From Synechococcus sp. CS-1330 (GTDB taxonomy: Bacteria > Cyanobacteriota > Cyanobacteriia > PCC-6307 > Cyanobiaceae), in assembly GCA_025128025.1 (NCBI GenBank), contig JAHLYR010000002.1, positions 1 through 64,000 of the forward strand: a stretch of 64,000 nucleotides of DNA, read 5' to 3'. This document shows, one piece after another, positions 34,011 through 43,636 of the stretch. Position 1 is the first letter of the stretch; every line of letters begins with the position of its first letter. The notes under the pieces were generated by a model that worked only from the letters and a program-made list of their open reading frames with translations, had not been told where the DNA came from and ran no database searches. The position numbers and the translations under genes were made by a program.

Positions 34011-34702
34011 TGCTCCCCCCCGATCTGCGCAGCGCCGAAGCTGAAGCACTGGCGGCGATTCAGAGCGCCTTAGCTGCAGGAGCCAAGGGGCTGTGGAGTG
34101 TCGAGCTCCGGTTTGAGGGTCTGCGATTACTCCCCTTGGCCCTGCGATTGCAGGCTGGACTCAGTCCCGCCGCACCCAGCCTGAGGCTGCTTTGTGCCGA
34201 TGCCGGCGCCACCGCCCTGGCCCAGCGCGATGCCCCTGATTTCGCAACTCGAATCGCCAGCCTGCGCGAGCAGATGCGCCTTCAGCAGGCTGGTGGCGGC
34301 AGCGAGGGCGTGCTGCTGCTGGTGGCACCTTCCCCTGCCGACTACGAGGAGGTGGAGCAGGTATGCGCCCTGCACCGCGGTGTTGTCTTGCTGTTAAACG
34401 GCAACCTCGAGGATGCGGCCATCGGCATCGGCAGCGTGGCTCGGGAGCGGCGCAAGGGTTTTCTGGCCGGCTGGCAGAGCGCCTATGCCCTGATTCCAAC
34501 GGGCGATGGGGCCCTGCGTCGGGCCTGTCCGGGGATGTGGGAGCTGTATCGCTGCGATGCCGATGGCTATCGCTTTGTTTGCAATTTCGACCAGAAGCCA
34601 GATATGGAGCAACGGGCGTTAGCAATGGCGGGTGAGGCCGGCCTGGGGCTCGGTGCAAACCTCAAAGTGATGGACGCTTTCATTGAAGGCCTGCGCAGCT
34701 AG
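34010..34702 (+). CDS. DUF1995 domain protein
   Basis: A DUF1995 protein of 230 residues, a family of plants and cyanobacteria with a Rossmann-like fold (LPPDLRSAEAEALAAIQSALAAG opening, ending NFDQKPDMEQRALAMAG). Plant members such as LPA3-like proteins associate with photosystem II assembly. The middle word YEEVEQVCALHRGVVLLLNGNLEDAA matches the nucleotide-like core. The start ATG 34010 overlaps the cysteine desulfurase stop by one base, so it belongs to the same transcript. A role in thylakoid protein assembly is plausible by family only. Confidence 0.82.
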   Translation: MLPPDLRSAEAEALAAIQSALAAGAKGLWSVELRFEGLRLLPLALRLQAGLSPAAPSLRLLCADAGATALAQRDAPDFATRIASLREQMRLQQAGGGSEGVLLLVAPSPADYEEVEQVCALHRGVVLLLNGNLEDAAIGIGSVARERRKGFLAGWQSAYALIPTGDGALRRACPGMWELYRCDADGYRFVCNFDQKPDMEQRALAMAGEAGLGLGANLKVMDAFIEGLRS

Positions 34703-34775
34703 CTCCCAGCGGACCCACTTGCACTGGATCTAAGCGGCCAGCCTCCGTACACTTCGCCAAACGCAAACCCTGCCG

Positions 34776-35315
34776 ATGGCTTCCGAGAGCGACCAGAGCC
34801 CTGTCGCAAAAGGTCGCTCCTGGAGCTTGGTTGACATCGGCGCCGGAGTTGCGGTGCTCCTGGCTGCCGCAGGGGTGATCTGGAGCCCCAAGCTGAGCGG
34901 AGCGGTGGCTCAGGCCACCGGTGGCCTCACCCCAGTAACCGTGCTGGTGGATGTCCGTGGCGTGCCGGTGGCTGATCCCGGGGCCTTGATTCAGGCCGCC
35001 CAGGAGGAGGGCAAGGTTGCAATCGTGATCCGCAACCAGCCCCATGGCTTGGTGGCGCTCAAGCAGGTATTGCCCCTGCAGCGGCGCCTGGTGGCTGTCC
35101 AACCCAACGGATCGGTGGTGACAGCTGTGGACCCCAACCAAGCAACTCTCGGCAGCCTCGATGCTCGTTTTGTGCTCCAGGGTCAGGGCCGCAAGAGCGC
35201 TGGTGGTGTGGTTTTTGGCAACCAAACCCTCAAGATTGGTGCCCCAGTGGAAATTGAGGGGGAGCAGTTCCGCGTTGGCGGCACGGTTAGTGGCCTCCAA
35301 GTTGGAGGTGGCTGA
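34776..35315 (+). CDS. DUF4330 membrane-anchored protein
   Basis: A 179-residue protein with one N-terminal transmembrane segment (WSLVDIGAGVAVLLAAAGVIWSP). A beta-rich soluble domain follows (VTVLVDVRGVPVADPGALIQAA, then KVAIVIRNQPHGLVALKQVLP) that matches DUF4330, a family of cyanobacterial proteins. The soluble part may face the periplasm or lumen. It lies 73 bases after the DUF1995 gene and 1 base before dacB, so it is probably coexpressed with the penicillin-binding protein and might be involved in wall metabolism. Confidence 0.78.
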   Translation: MASESDQSPVAKGRSWSLVDIGAGVAVLLAAAGVIWSPKLSGAVAQATGGLTPVTVLVDVRGVPVADPGALIQAAQEEGKVAIVIRNQPHGLVALKQVLPLQRRLVAVQPNGSVVTAVDPNQATLGSLDARFVLQGQGRKSAGGVVFGNQTLKIGAPVEIEGEQFRVGGTVSGLQVGGG

Positions 35316-35316
35316 G

Positions 35317-36627
35317 ATGGCCCCTCTCAAAACCCCTGCTAAGCGTCAGCTTCTGCTGCGCCTTTCTGGTGTGCATGCACTTGGGCTCGCTTTGGCGGTT
35401 GCGCCAGCCACTGCCTTGGCCCAGCAGGTGCCCCTGGCCGAGCAGGTGCCCCTGGCGTCCCTACCGCCCCTGCCCCCACCGGTTGGCCTGCCCCAGCTTC
35501 AGGCTCAGCTGAGCTGTCCGGCCCTGCAGCAGCGGCTGCTTGCCACCGTGGCTGGCGAGGCTTCTGTGTGGAGCATCACCATTGCCGATGCCCAGGGCCG
35601 CCTGCTGGCCGATCTCAACGGCAACCGGCCCCGCATTCCCGCTTCCAACCAGAAGCTGGTGAGCACGGCCTATGCATTGGACAGATTGGGGCCTGACTAC
35701 CGCCTTAATACCCAGCTCTGGCGGCTGGGGGATGGCAGCTTCCGACTCACCGGTGAGGGTGACCCCGACCTGGCCCTGCCCCAGCTGCAGCGCTTCGCCA
35801 TGTTGGCGCTGGGATCGGGTGGCAGCAGTGGTGAGACGCCTTCGCTGGTGCGGTTGCAGATCGCTGAGGAGCCTCGCCAGGCCTGGTGGCCCCAAGGTTG
35901 GCACCCTGACGATCGCTATTACGCCTACGGCGCCCCGATCACCCGGCTAGCTGTCACCAGCAATGCCATTAACGAGGCGGTGATGAATCCGCCTTCGCGG
36001 CTTCAGACCCTGCTGCAAAAAACCATGGTTCAGCGGGGGGCCAAGGTGCAGGTGTCGCTGGTCTCGGCCCGCATTCCCCTGCCCGGTGATGCGGTGTTGC
36101 TGCATCAGGAGCCATCGGCGCCGATGCACAACCTGCTGAGCCTGGCCAACACCGAAAGCCACAATTTCACCGCCGAAGTACTGCTGCGACAGGGCGCGGG
36201 CACTTGGGATCTTGGCCGAGCTACCCAGCTTCAGACGCTTTGGCTCACCGAACAGGGCCTGCCTATGCAGGGGGTTCGAGTTGCCGATGGCAGCGGCCTG
36301 GACCGCGCCAACAGACTCACCAGCCGCTTCTTGGCTGCGTTGCTTTTGCGCATGGATCAGCACCCCTACGGCCGCGCCTATCTGGCGTCGATGGCGGTTG
36401 CGGGCCAGCGGGGCACCCTGCGCAACCTTTATGTGGGCACTCCCCTGCAGGGACAGTTCTATGGCAAAACAGGCACGATCAGCGGTGTGCGCTCCATCAG
36501 TGGCGTGCTGATGACGGGGGCCGGGCCCCGCTACGTAAGCGCCATCAGCAATGGCGCCAGCTCGCCTAACGACACTATTGGCAGGGTGCTGCGCCAAGCG
36601 CAAAACAGCCAGCTGTGCCCCCCCTAG
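35317..36627 (+). CDS. dacB: D-Ala-D-Ala carboxypeptidase/endopeptidase (PBP4, S13)
   Basis: A low-molecular-weight penicillin-binding protein that trims or hydrolyses peptidoglycan cross-links. About 436 residues from ATG 35317, with a signal peptide (SGVHALGLALAVAPATALAQQ) and a tandem VPLAEQVPLA segment after it. The active-site serine lies in SNQKLVS (SxxK, near 110-113), SHN in NTESHNFTAE gives the SxN motif, and YGKTGTISG near 384 is KTG. An upstream in-frame extension to 35161 lies inside the DUF4330 gene and lacks a signal sequence. The stop overlaps the 3' end of the DivIVA-like gene by four bases. Confidence 0.93.
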   Translation: MAPLKTPAKRQLLLRLSGVHALGLALAVAPATALAQQVPLAEQVPLASLPPLPPPVGLPQLQAQLSCPALQQRLLATVAGEASVWSITIADAQGRLLADLNGNRPRIPASNQKLVSTAYALDRLGPDYRLNTQLWRLGDGSFRLTGEGDPDLALPQLQRFAMLALGSGGSSGETPSLVRLQIAEEPRQAWWPQGWHPDDRYYAYGAPITRLAVTSNAINEAVMNPPSRLQTLLQKTMVQRGAKVQVSLVSARIPLPGDAVLLHQEPSAPMHNLLSLANTESHNFTAEVLLRQGAGTWDLGRATQLQTLWLTEQGLPMQGVRVADGSGLDRANRLTSRFLAALLLRMDQHPYGRAYLASMAVAGQRGTLRNLYVGTPLQGQFYGKTGTISGVRSISGVLMTGAGPRYVSAISNGASSPNDTIGRVLRQAQNSQLCPP

Positions 36628-37496
36628 CCCGCTAGCTGCTTGAGAGTGTTGGCTACCCGGCGGCGGCGGCCCGTCGTTTCCTCGACAGCTGGCGCGGTGG
36701 CTTCTGGCCCTTGGAGTCGCACCAGCTCGCGGCGGCCCCCCAGTACCACCTGGCTCATCTCCTTCAACCTGCCCTCGAGCTCGCCCAGCACCTGCTCGGC
36801 GTAGCGGTTGGCTCCTTCTTGAATGGTGGCCGACTCCTGGCGGCTGCGGCTCACCAGGGCGTCGCATTGCTGCTGGGTCTGCTGGCGGAACTGCAGGGCG
36901 TCGTTGTGCACCCGCTCCGCTTCTACCTGGTTATCGCGCTGCACTCTCACTCCCTCCTGGCGGATTTGCTCAAGTTCGGCCATCGCCTGTTGACGATTGC
37001 GATCGTGCTGCTCGAGCAGCTGGCGGTTGCGCTCGGCCGTTTCCTGTTCGAGCTGCTGACGGCGGATTGCAAATTGCTGCTCCATCTGGGCCATGCGCGC
37101 CTGGTGCTCCTGTTCAGCCTGGGCAACCTGCTGGCGGGCTTGCAACATCAGCTGCTCGCATTGCTGGCGGGCCTGATCCCGCAATTCACCCACCTGCCGC
37201 TCCGCCTCCTGACGTATGGCGGCAGAGTTGATCAGCTGCTCCCGCTCCCTTTTGCCAGCAGCAATAATCTCGTCGGACTGCTGGCGGGCCTGGCCAATAA
37301 ATTCCTCACGCTGGCGGATGAGCGCTACGGCCTGCTGCAGCTGGCCCGGCAACGATTCCCGCAGGGCATCCATCACTTCAATGGCGTCCTGCTCATTGAC
37401 CAGCCGTCCGCCGCTGAACGGAATGCGGCTGCCCTCCAGCACGATCTCCTCCAGCTGATCGAGCTGATCCAGCACGGTGATGGTGGGCTCGGCCAT
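36624..37496 (-). CDS. DivIVA-like coiled-coil protein (Cdv3-like)
   Basis: A long coiled-coil protein of 290 residues. Residues 1-50 (LDQLDQLEEIVLEGSRIPFSGGRLVNEQDA, in part) form the compact N-terminal module of the DivIVA-like cyanobacterial protein Cdv3, followed by about 180 residues of Gln/Glu/Arg-rich heptads (QQLEQETAERNRQLL). The tail is basic (RRRRVANTLKQL). Cdv3 is needed for normal division-septum formation in Synechococcus. The match is by architecture, so other cytoskeletal coiled coils are possible. Followed 8 bases upstream by coaD on the same strand. Confidence 0.65.
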   Translation of the reverse strand: MAEPTITVLDQLDQLEEIVLEGSRIPFSGGRLVNEQDAIEVMDALRESLPGQLQQAVALIRQREEFIGQARQQSDEIIAAGKREREQLINSAAIRQEAERQVGELRDQARQQCEQLMLQARQQVAQAEQEHQARMAQMEQQFAIRRQQLEQETAERNRQLLEQHDRNRQQAMAELEQIRQEGVRVQRDNQVEAERVHNDALQFRQQTQQQCDALVSRSRQESATIQEGANRYAEQVLGELEGRLKEMSQVVLGGRRELVRLQGPEATAPAVEETTGRRRRVANTLKQLAG

Positions 37497-37504
37497 GTAC
37501 AGCT

Positions 37505-37990
37505 CTAAACAGATGCCCGATTAAAAAGCCTGCACAGGTCTTCCGCCACTCCGGGGGGCACCATGTGACGCACATCGCCGCCAAAGCGAGCCACCTCCTT
37601 CACCACTGAACTGCTCAGGAAGCTGTGGTGCACAGCAGTAGCAAGAAAGAGGGTTTCCACCTGGGGGGCCAGGCTTTTGTTGGTATGGGCGATCTGCAAC
37701 TCGAACTCAAAGTCGCTCAGGGCCCGCAGGCCCCGCAGAATCACCTGGGCCTGGCAACGACTGGCGAAATCGACGGTGAGGCCATCAAAACTGCCCACTT
37801 CAACCCCCGGGAGATGGGCCGTGGCGGTGCGGATCTGCTCCAGGCGCTGCTCGAGGCTAAAGGCCGGCTGCTTGCTGGGGTTTTGCAGCACCGCCACCAC
37901 CACGCCGTCAAACAGGCGTGCTGCCCTCTCGATCAGGTCGAGGTGGCCCAGGGTGAGGGGATCGAAGCTGCCGGGGTAGAGGGCGCGCAT
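37505..37990 (-). CDS. coaD: pantetheine-phosphate adenylyltransferase
   Basis: Transfers AMP from ATP to 4'-phosphopantetheine, the penultimate step of CoA synthesis. The 161 residues begin [21 protein letters not shown], the nucleotidyltransferase motif with the catalytic TxxGH (TLGH). The pattern ends with the ISSS-like signature ([16 protein letters not shown]), with [11 protein letters not shown] as the substrate loop. The length is typical for bacterial CoaD. It is divergent from the flavin reductase gene, 65 bases apart, and upstream of the DivIVA-like protein. Confidence 0.96.
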   Translation of the reverse strand: MRALYPGSFDPLTLGHLDLIERAARLFDGVVVAVLQNPSKQPAFSLEQRLEQIRTATAHLPGVEVGSFDGLTVDFASRCQAQVILRGLRALSDFEFELQIAHTNKSLAPQVETLFLATAVHHSFLSSSVVKEVARFGGDVRHMVPPGVAEDLCRLFNRASV

Positions 37991-38055
37991 CGGGCCAGCC
38001 TATGGGTGCCCCAGACGTTTCTAGGGTGGGTCTAGTTCCCCGCGCCCTTGCCGCC

Positions 38056-38550
38056 ATGGCCCTTAACACCGCCCTCAACGCCGAAGCCAAGAAAACCCTG
38101 CTGCGCAAAATCCCCCATGGCGTGTTCATCTGCGGCGTAGCGGAGGGGGATGAGGTCAATGGCTTCACCGCCAGCTGGGTGACCCAGGGCTCCTTTGAGC
38201 CGCCTTTGGTGGTGATGGCTGTGCGGGCCGACAGCACCAGCAACGGCATCATTCAGCGCACCAAGAAATTTTCCCTGAACGTGCTTGCCGCTGACCAGAA
38301 GGACCTGGCCGCCGTTTTCTTCAAACCCCAAAAAGGCATGGGCGGTCGCTTCGATGCAGCCCCCTTCAGCCTCGGTGAGCTGGGCTTGCCGATTCTCGAC
38401 AACGCCCTGGGTGCGGTGGAATGTGAGCTGGTGGGTCAGGTGGCCCATGGTGACCACACCGTGTTTGTGGGCGAAGTGAAGACGGCCAACCTGCACCGCG
38501 ATGGTGCTGCCCTTGAGCTCGGCAGCACCGGCTGGCAATACGGCGGTTGA
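38056..38550 (+). CDS. flavin reductase-like (FMN-binding split-barrel) protein
   Basis: A 164-residue FMN-binding barrel protein. [30 protein letters not shown] and [17 protein letters not shown] match the flavin reductase/HpaC-like family; short diflavin-like members in cyanobacteria are often related to Flv C-terminal modules. The start is ATG 38056, since an upstream frame from 38002 reads through non-coding leader. The stop overlaps the uvrC start as TTGA, so the two genes are translationally coupled. A role in reducing flavin for other enzymes is plausible but not shown. Confidence 0.85.
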   Translation: MALNTALNAEAKKTLLRKIPHGVFICGVAEGDEVNGFTASWVTQGSFEPPLVVMAVRADSTSNGIIQRTKKFSLNVLAADQKDLAAVFFKPQKGMGGRFDAAPFSLGELGLPILDNALGAVECELVGQVAHGDHTVFVGEVKTANLHRDGAALELGSTGWQYGG

Positions 38551-40508
38551 GCCTGCCCCTGCTGCAGCAACCCGAACGCCTCAAGGTCCGGCTCAAGGAG
38601 GTGCCCTCGGAGCCGGGCTGCTATTTGCTGCGCGACGCCAGCGATCGCATCCTCTACATCGGCAAGGCCAAGGTGCTGCGCAATCGGGTGCGCAGTTATT
38701 TCCAAAGTGGTAGCGGCCATGGCCACAGCCCGCGCATCTCCCTGATGGTGCGCCAGGTGTGTGAGATTGAATTCATCGTCACCGACAGTGAAGCCGAGGC
38801 GCTGGCGCTTGAATCCAACCTGATCAAGCAGAACCAGCCGCACTTCAATGTGCTGCTGAAAGACGACAAGAAATATCCTTACCTATGCATCACCTGGAGT
38901 GAGGCCTACCCGCGCATCTTCATCACCCGGCGGCGGCGGTTTCGCTCGCCCCTGGATCGCTTTTACGGTCCCTATGTCGATGTGGGCCTACTGCGCCGCA
39001 CCCTCACCCTGGTGAAGCGGGTGTTCCCGCTGCGCCAGCGACCCCAGCCGCTCTACAGGGAGCGCACCTGCCTCAATTACGACATCGGCCGCTGCCCAGG
39101 GGTGTGCCAGGAAAAGATCAGCTCCGAGGCCTACCACCTCACCCTGCGCCAGGTGGCGATGGTGTTTCAAGGGCGCAACGAGGAGCTGCTCGAGCTGCTG
39201 AATGAGCAGATGGGCAAGTACGCCGAGCGGCTTGATTTTGAGAGCGCCGCGCGGGTGCGCGACCAGCTGCAGGGCATCGACACCCTCACCGCCGACCAGA
39301 AAATGAGCCTCGGCGACAGCTCGGTGAGCCGTGATGTGGTGGCCTTAGCCGCCGATGAGCGCGTTGCGGCAGTGCAGCTGTTCCAGATGCGGGCCGGCAA
39401 GCTGGTGGGGCGGCTTGGCTTCACCGCTGATGCCGTAGGCGCCGATGGCCACCCCCTGGAGCCCGGCCGCATCCTGCAGCGGGTGGTGGAGGAGCACTAC
39501 AGCCAGGTGGAGCCGGTGGAGATTCCCCCCGAGCTGCTGCTGCAGCACGCCCTACCCCAGCAGCCCCTGATCGAGGAGTGGCTGGCGGAGCGCCGCGGCC
39601 GCAAGGTGAAACTTGCCGTGCCCCAGCGGCAGCAGAAAGCTGATCTGATCGAGCTGCTGGAGCGCAATGCCAGCTACGAGCTGCAGCGGGCCCAGCGTGG
39701 CGCCGAGCAACAACTGCTCGCCACTGAAGACCTGGCCCAGCTGCTGGAGCTGCCAACCCCCCCACGCCGCGTCGAGGGCTACGACATCAGCCACATCCAG
39801 GGCAGCGACGCTGTGGCCTCCCAGGTGGTGTTTATCGATGGGCTGCCGGCCAAGCAGCACTACCGCAAATACAAGATCCAAAGCAGCTCGATCCGCTCCG
39901 GCCACTCCGACGACTTCATGGCGATGGCCGAGATCATGCGCCGCCGCTTCCGCCGCTGGGCCCAGGCCAAGGCCGAGGGTGCCGACCTGGGTGAGCTGAG
40001 GCGGGCCGCTATTACCACGCTCCACACCGGTGGCCTCAATGATTGGCCCGATGTGGTGATGATTGACGGCGGCAAGGGTCAGCTCTCGGCAGTGATGGAG
40101 GCCCTGCGGGAGCTGAATCTGCACGAAGAGCTGGTGGTGTGTTCCTTGGCCAAGCAGCGGGAGGAGGTGTTTATGCCAGGGGCCAAGCAGCCCTTGGAGA
40201 GTGAGCCCGACCAGCTGGGTGTGCAGCTGCTGCGCCGCCTGCGCGATGAGGCCCACCGCTTCGCTGTGAGCTTCCATCGCCAGCAGCGGGGCGAGCGGAT
40301 GAAGCGCTCGCGCCTTTCCGATATCGCTGGCTTGGGACCAAAACGGGTCAAGGAGTTGTTGGCCCACTTCCGCTCGATTGATGCCATCCAGTTGGCCAGT
40401 CCTGAGCAGATTGCCGCTGCCCCGGGAGTTGGTCCGGCCCTGGCCCGCCAGGTGTGGGATTACTTTCATCCCAGTGACGAGCCCGCCGGAGAGGAGTTGG
40501 CCAGTTGA
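38547..40508 (+). CDS. uvrC: UvrABC system protein C (excinuclease)
   Basis: The dual-incision nuclease of nucleotide excision repair, acting with UvrA and UvrB on UV lesions. The 653 residues carry the GIY-YIG domain (about 14-95: [21 protein letters not shown]), the UVR domain (about 205-240, PEBL-like [11 protein letters not shown]), the RNase-H-like C-terminal nuclease ([29 protein letters not shown]), and helix-hairpin-helix motifs at the end ([27 protein letters not shown]). Start TTG 38547 overlaps the flavin reductase stop; the following secreted-protein gene overlaps its stop in the same way. Confidence 0.97.
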   Translation: MSLPLLQQPERLKVRLKEVPSEPGCYLLRDASDRILYIGKAKVLRNRVRSYFQSGSGHGHSPRISLMVRQVCEIEFIVTDSEAEALALESNLIKQNQPHFNVLLKDDKKYPYLCITWSEAYPRIFITRRRRFRSPLDRFYGPYVDVGLLRRTLTLVKRVFPLRQRPQPLYRERTCLNYDIGRCPGVCQEKISSEAYHLTLRQVAMVFQGRNEELLELLNEQMGKYAERLDFESAARVRDQLQGIDTLTADQKMSLGDSSVSRDVVALAADERVAAVQLFQMRAGKLVGRLGFTADAVGADGHPLEPGRILQRVVEEHYSQVEPVEIPPELLLQHALPQQPLIEEWLAERRGRKVKLAVPQRQQKADLIELLERNASYELQRAQRGAEQQLLATEDLAQLLELPTPPRRVEGYDISHIQGSDAVASQVVFIDGLPAKQHYRKYKIQSSSIRSGHSDDFMAMAEIMRRRFRRWAQAKAEGADLGELRRAAITTLHTGGLNDWPDVVMIDGGKGQLSAVMEALRELNLHEELVVCSLAKQREEVFMPGAKQPLESEPDQLGVQLLRRLRDEAHRFAVSFHRQQRGERMKRSRLSDIAGLGPKRVKELLAHFRSIDAIQLASPEQIAAAPGVGPALARQVWDYFHPSDEPAGEELAS

Positions 40509-40816
40509 AGCGTCTGGCTTCCCTGCTGCTACTGCCCTTGGCCCTGGGGCTGCTGCTGCTTTTTTCACCTGCCCTAACGCCGCCGGCCCTTGGCGCCCCC
40601 GGCATCTGCGTTGGGCCCGTCTGTGGTGATGAGATCCACCGCAGCGCTAAGCATCACTGGCAGCTGCGGCTGCGGGTAAACGACCAGCAGGGTCAGCACG
40701 AGCGTCTGGTGGTGGATTGCCGCAATGGGGTGCTCAGCCCCCTGGCTGGTCCGGTGGAGCGGGGCTATGCCGCGGCCGTAGCCCGCCGTGCCTGCCGCCT
40801 GGCTGGGGAGGCCTGA
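40505..40816 (+). CDS. small secreted protein
   Basis: A 103-residue protein with an N-terminal signal ([24 protein letters not shown], cleavage near ALG-A). A short mature part follows with an N-terminal Cys pair ([13 protein letters not shown]) and two further Cys, likely disulfide-bonded outside the cytoplasm. I do not recognise the family. TTG 40505 overlaps the uvrC stop as TTGA, and the photolyase-family gene begins 2 bases after its own stop, so it sits inside a UV-repair transcript although it is predicted to be exported. Confidence 0.65.
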   Translation: MKRLASLLLLPLALGLLLLFSPALTPPALGAPGICVGPVCGDEIHRSAKHHWQLRLRVNDQQGQHERLVVDCRNGVLSPLAGPVERGYAAAVARRACRLAGEA

Positions 40817-40818
40817 GC

Positions 40819-42330
40819 GTGATTGGCGTCTGGGTGCTGGGCGACCAGCTGGACCCCCTCCAGGCAGCTTTGGCAGCCCACACCCCCGCAACCGCCCGGG
40901 TATTGCTGATTGAGAGCAGCTCGGTGCTGCAGCAACGCCGCTATCACCGCCAGAAGCTGGTGCTGGTCTGGAGTGCCATGCGCCACTTCGCGGCCGAGTT
41001 GCGCCAGCGGGGTTGGACGGTGGACCTGCTTGAGACCTCGACCTTTGCTGAGGCGCTAGAGGATTGGCTGGCTGAGCACGAGATCAGCGAGCTGCACCTG
41101 ATGGAGCCAGCCGAGCGCCCCTTTCGGGAAGCGATTGAACGGTTGCCCCTGCCTACGCCCCTGGTGTGGCACCACTCCAATGCCTTTCTCTGGAGCCGGG
41201 ATGATTTCGGCGCCTGGGCTGCTGCTTACAAGCAGTTGCGCATGGAATTGTTCTATCGGGAGGGCCGCAAACGTTTTGACGTACTGATGAGCGATGACGG
41301 CCAGCCGCTTGGTGGCCAGTGGAACTACGACCAGGAGAATCGCAAGGCACCGCCCAAGGGGCTGGTGGGGCCAGAGCCCTTGGTGTTTGAGCCAGATGCA
41401 ATCACCCGGGCCGTGATTGCCAAGGTGGACCAGCTGGCCCAGGAGCTTGAGGCCGATGCTGACCCTGGCTTACCAGGGAGCAGTGCGCCGTTCGGCTGGG
41501 CAGTTAGCCGCAGCCAGGCGCTGGAGGTGCTGGAGCATTTCATCGATACGCGCCTCGATGGCTTCGGCCCGTTCCAGGACGCCATGGTCAGCGGCCAGCC
41601 CACCCTGTGGCACGCCCTGCTCTCCCCTTATCTCAACATTGGCCTGTTGCATCCGCTTGAGGTGATCCGCAGGCTGGAGCAGGCAGGGCTGGAGCGGGGT
41701 ACGCCCCTGGCCTGCCTGGAAGGGGTGATTCGCCAGATCCTGGGCTGGCGCGAATACACCCACGGCCTCTACTGGTGGTTTGGCGCCGACTATCCAGCCC
41801 GAAATCACTTCGGCGCTAATCGTCCGTTGCCCGCCTGGCTGAAGCAGCTGGGCGGCAGTGGCATGGCCTGCATGGACACGGTGCTGGCCGAGCTCGAGGT
41901 AAGTGGCTACGCCCACCACATCCAGCGCTTGATGGTGCTAGCCAACTACGGCTTGATCGCCGGCCTCGATCCCCAGGCCTTCACCGCTTGGTTTCACCGC
42001 ATGTTTGTTGATGGCTACGACTGGGTGATGCAAACCAACGTTCTCGGCATGGGGGTGTTTGCCGATGGCGGCTTGCTGGCCAGCAAGCCTTACGCCGCCA
42101 GCGGTAATTACATCAATCGGATGAGCAGCTACTGCAAGGGCTGCCGCTACAACCCCAAGCAGCGCACTGGAGCGGATGCCTGTCCCTTCAACGCTCTCTA
42201 TTGGGATTTCCTGGCTCGCAACCAAGAGGGTCTGCGCCGCAATCACCGCATGGGGCTGGTGATGAAGCAGCTCGAGAAGATCCCCGCCGAGGAGCTGGCG
42301 GCGATCCGGGCCACCGCTGCGGCCCACTGA
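40819..42330 (+). CDS. FeS-type bacterial cryptochrome/(6-4) photolyase-related protein
   Basis: Flavoprotein of the FeS-BCP/PhrB group, which repairs UV (6-4) photoproducts using light, or senses blue light. The 503 residues start VIGVWVLGDQLDPLQAALA (antenna Rossmann domain), continue with the FAD-binding helical part (WREYTHGLYWWFGADYPARNHF), and hold cysteines in YCKGCRYNPKQRTGADACP (about 439, 442, 453). Together with an upstream Cys these form the 4Fe-4S site described for PhrB. GTG 40819 starts 2 bases after the small secreted protein. Its place behind uvrC suggests a shared UV-damage function. Confidence 0.9.
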   Translation: MIGVWVLGDQLDPLQAALAAHTPATARVLLIESSSVLQQRRYHRQKLVLVWSAMRHFAAELRQRGWTVDLLETSTFAEALEDWLAEHEISELHLMEPAERPFREAIERLPLPTPLVWHHSNAFLWSRDDFGAWAAAYKQLRMELFYREGRKRFDVLMSDDGQPLGGQWNYDQENRKAPPKGLVGPEPLVFEPDAITRAVIAKVDQLAQELEADADPGLPGSSAPFGWAVSRSQALEVLEHFIDTRLDGFGPFQDAMVSGQPTLWHALLSPYLNIGLLHPLEVIRRLEQAGLERGTPLACLEGVIRQILGWREYTHGLYWWFGADYPARNHFGANRPLPAWLKQLGGSGMACMDTVLAELEVSGYAHHIQRLMVLANYGLIAGLDPQAFTAWFHRMFVDGYDWVMQTNVLGMGVFADGGLLASKPYAASGNYINRMSSYCKGCRYNPKQRTGADACPFNALYWDFLARNQEGLRRNHRMGLVMKQLEKIPAEELAAIRATAAAH

Positions 42331-42373
42331 GCACTGCGGGCCTAGTTTGTGGACCCCTGCTTGAACTACCGCC

Positions 42374-42964
42374 ATGCCCTTATTGACCCTGAGCTGGCCC
42401 GCCGAGGCCTACCTCTGGTTCAAGACTCTCCACATTGTGGGGGTGGTGGTGTGGTTTGCCGGGCTTTTCTATCTGGTGCGGCTGTTCATCTATCACCGCG
42501 AGGCTGAGGAGCTGGAGGAATCCCTGCGGCCGGCTTTCCAGGCCCAGTACGGCTTGATGGAGCGCCGTCTGGCCAACATCATCACCACCCCCGGCATGGT
42601 GGTCGCTGTGGTGTGTGCGGCTGGCCTGCTGAGCGTGAATCCCGCCTGGCTGCAGCAGGGCTGGATGCACGCCAAGCTTGCCTTTGTGGCGGCCCTGCTG
42701 GCCTATCACGCCTTTTGCTATCGGCTGATGGGTCAGCTCAACAGGGGAGCCTGCAGCTGGAGCCCGAAGCAATTGCGGGCCTTAAACGAGTTGCCCACCC
42801 TGCTGCTGGTGATCGTGGTGATGCTGGTGGTGTTCAAAAACCAATTCCCCACCGGCGCCGCCACCTGGTTCATCGTGGCCCTGGTGGTGTTCATGGCCGC
42901 GTCGATTCAGTTCTATGCCCGCTGGCGGCGGCTTCGGGCGGAGCGGTTGTCCCCGAGTGCCTGA
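42374..42964 (+). CDS. hemJ: protoporphyrinogen IX oxidase HemJ
   Basis: Membrane enzyme that oxidises protoporphyrinogen IX to protoporphyrin IX for haem and chlorophyll. The 196 residues have the family's conserved His in LHIVGVVVWFAGLFYLVRLF (first helix), then YGLMERRLANIITTPGM, and three further helices with HAFCYRLM and FPTGAATWFI. The length is typical. It follows the photolyase gene by 43 bases. Its stop overlaps the PHP gene start by eight bases. Confidence 0.95.
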   Translation: MPLLTLSWPAEAYLWFKTLHIVGVVVWFAGLFYLVRLFIYHREAEELEESLRPAFQAQYGLMERRLANIITTPGMVVAVVCAAGLLSVNPAWLQQGWMHAKLAFVAALLAYHAFCYRLMGQLNRGACSWSPKQLRALNELPTLLLVIVVMLVVFKNQFPTGAATWFIVALVVFMAASIQFYARWRRLRAERLSPSA

Positions 42965-43607
42965 TCACCCTTTGCGGCAGGTGCTCCGGCAACTGACGCC
43001 GGCCTGTTGCCCTAGCCGGGTCAATTTCCACTGCCACACCCTCTGCAGCGACGGCAGCCTGAGCCCCCTTGAGCTGGCCCAGCAGGCCCTAGACCTCGGC
43101 CTGGAACACCTAGCGATCACCGATCACCACAGCCTGGCCGCCCACGGGCCTGCCATGGAGGTGTTTAAGGCGGCGGCTAGCGAGGGCCGTGCCGTGCCCA
43201 GCTTCTGGCGGGGGGTGGAAATCAGCTGCTTGCTCGAGGGTTGTTTGGTGCATGCGCTGGTTCTTGGTTTTGATGCCGATCACCCCAGCCTTGAGCCTTA
43301 CCTGCAGGGCCGGGCCCTGGTGGGGCCAGCGCTTCAGGCTGAGGCGGTGCTCGAAGCGGGGCGCCAAGCGGGGGGCCTGCTGCTGCTTGCCCATCCCGCC
43401 CGCTACCGCCTGCCCTTCCAACGGTTGATTGCCGCCGCCGATCGCCTCGGTTTTGATGGCGCCGAGGCTTGGTACGACTACCAGATGCAACCGCGCTGGA
43501 CACCAACGCCTCTGGTGTGCGATGCGATCGCCGCTGAGTTGCAGCAACGTGGCCTTTTGATGAGTTGCGGTACCGATACCCATGGACTAGCGCTTGGCGG
43601 CCGCTAG
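42957..43607 (+). CDS. PHP-domain phosphoesterase
   Basis: A metal-dependent hydrolase of the PHP superfamily, 216 residues. Metal ligands appear as VNFHCHTLCSDGSLSP, LAITDHHSL, WRGVEISCL, LLAHPARYR and GTDTHGLALGG, so the whole set is intact. Relatives hydrolyse nucleoside 3',5'-bisphosphates (NBP phosphatase, RnmA) or related phosphoesters. GTG 42957 lies inside the hemJ end and is chosen because PDHPLRQVLRQL then leads into the domain; an ATG 42915 would lie deeper in hemJ. The substrate cannot be told from sequence. Confidence 0.88.
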   Translation: MPDHPLRQVLRQLTPACCPSRVNFHCHTLCSDGSLSPLELAQQALDLGLEHLAITDHHSLAAHGPAMEVFKAAASEGRAVPSFWRGVEISCLLEGCLVHALVLGFDADHPSLEPYLQGRALVGPALQAEAVLEAGRQAGGLLLLAHPARYRLPFQRLIAAADRLGFDGAEAWYDYQMQPRWTPTPLVCDAIAAELQQRGLLMSCGTDTHGLALGGR

Positions 43608-43636
43608 GGTTTCCTGACGCTTACCCCTGGCAGACG

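Noticed and set aside
39552-40568. Long antisense open frame (338 aa) opposite uvrC
   Set aside because: GC-rich coding strand shadow; composition is His/Gln/Leu-rich with no motif, while uvrC on the other strand is certain.
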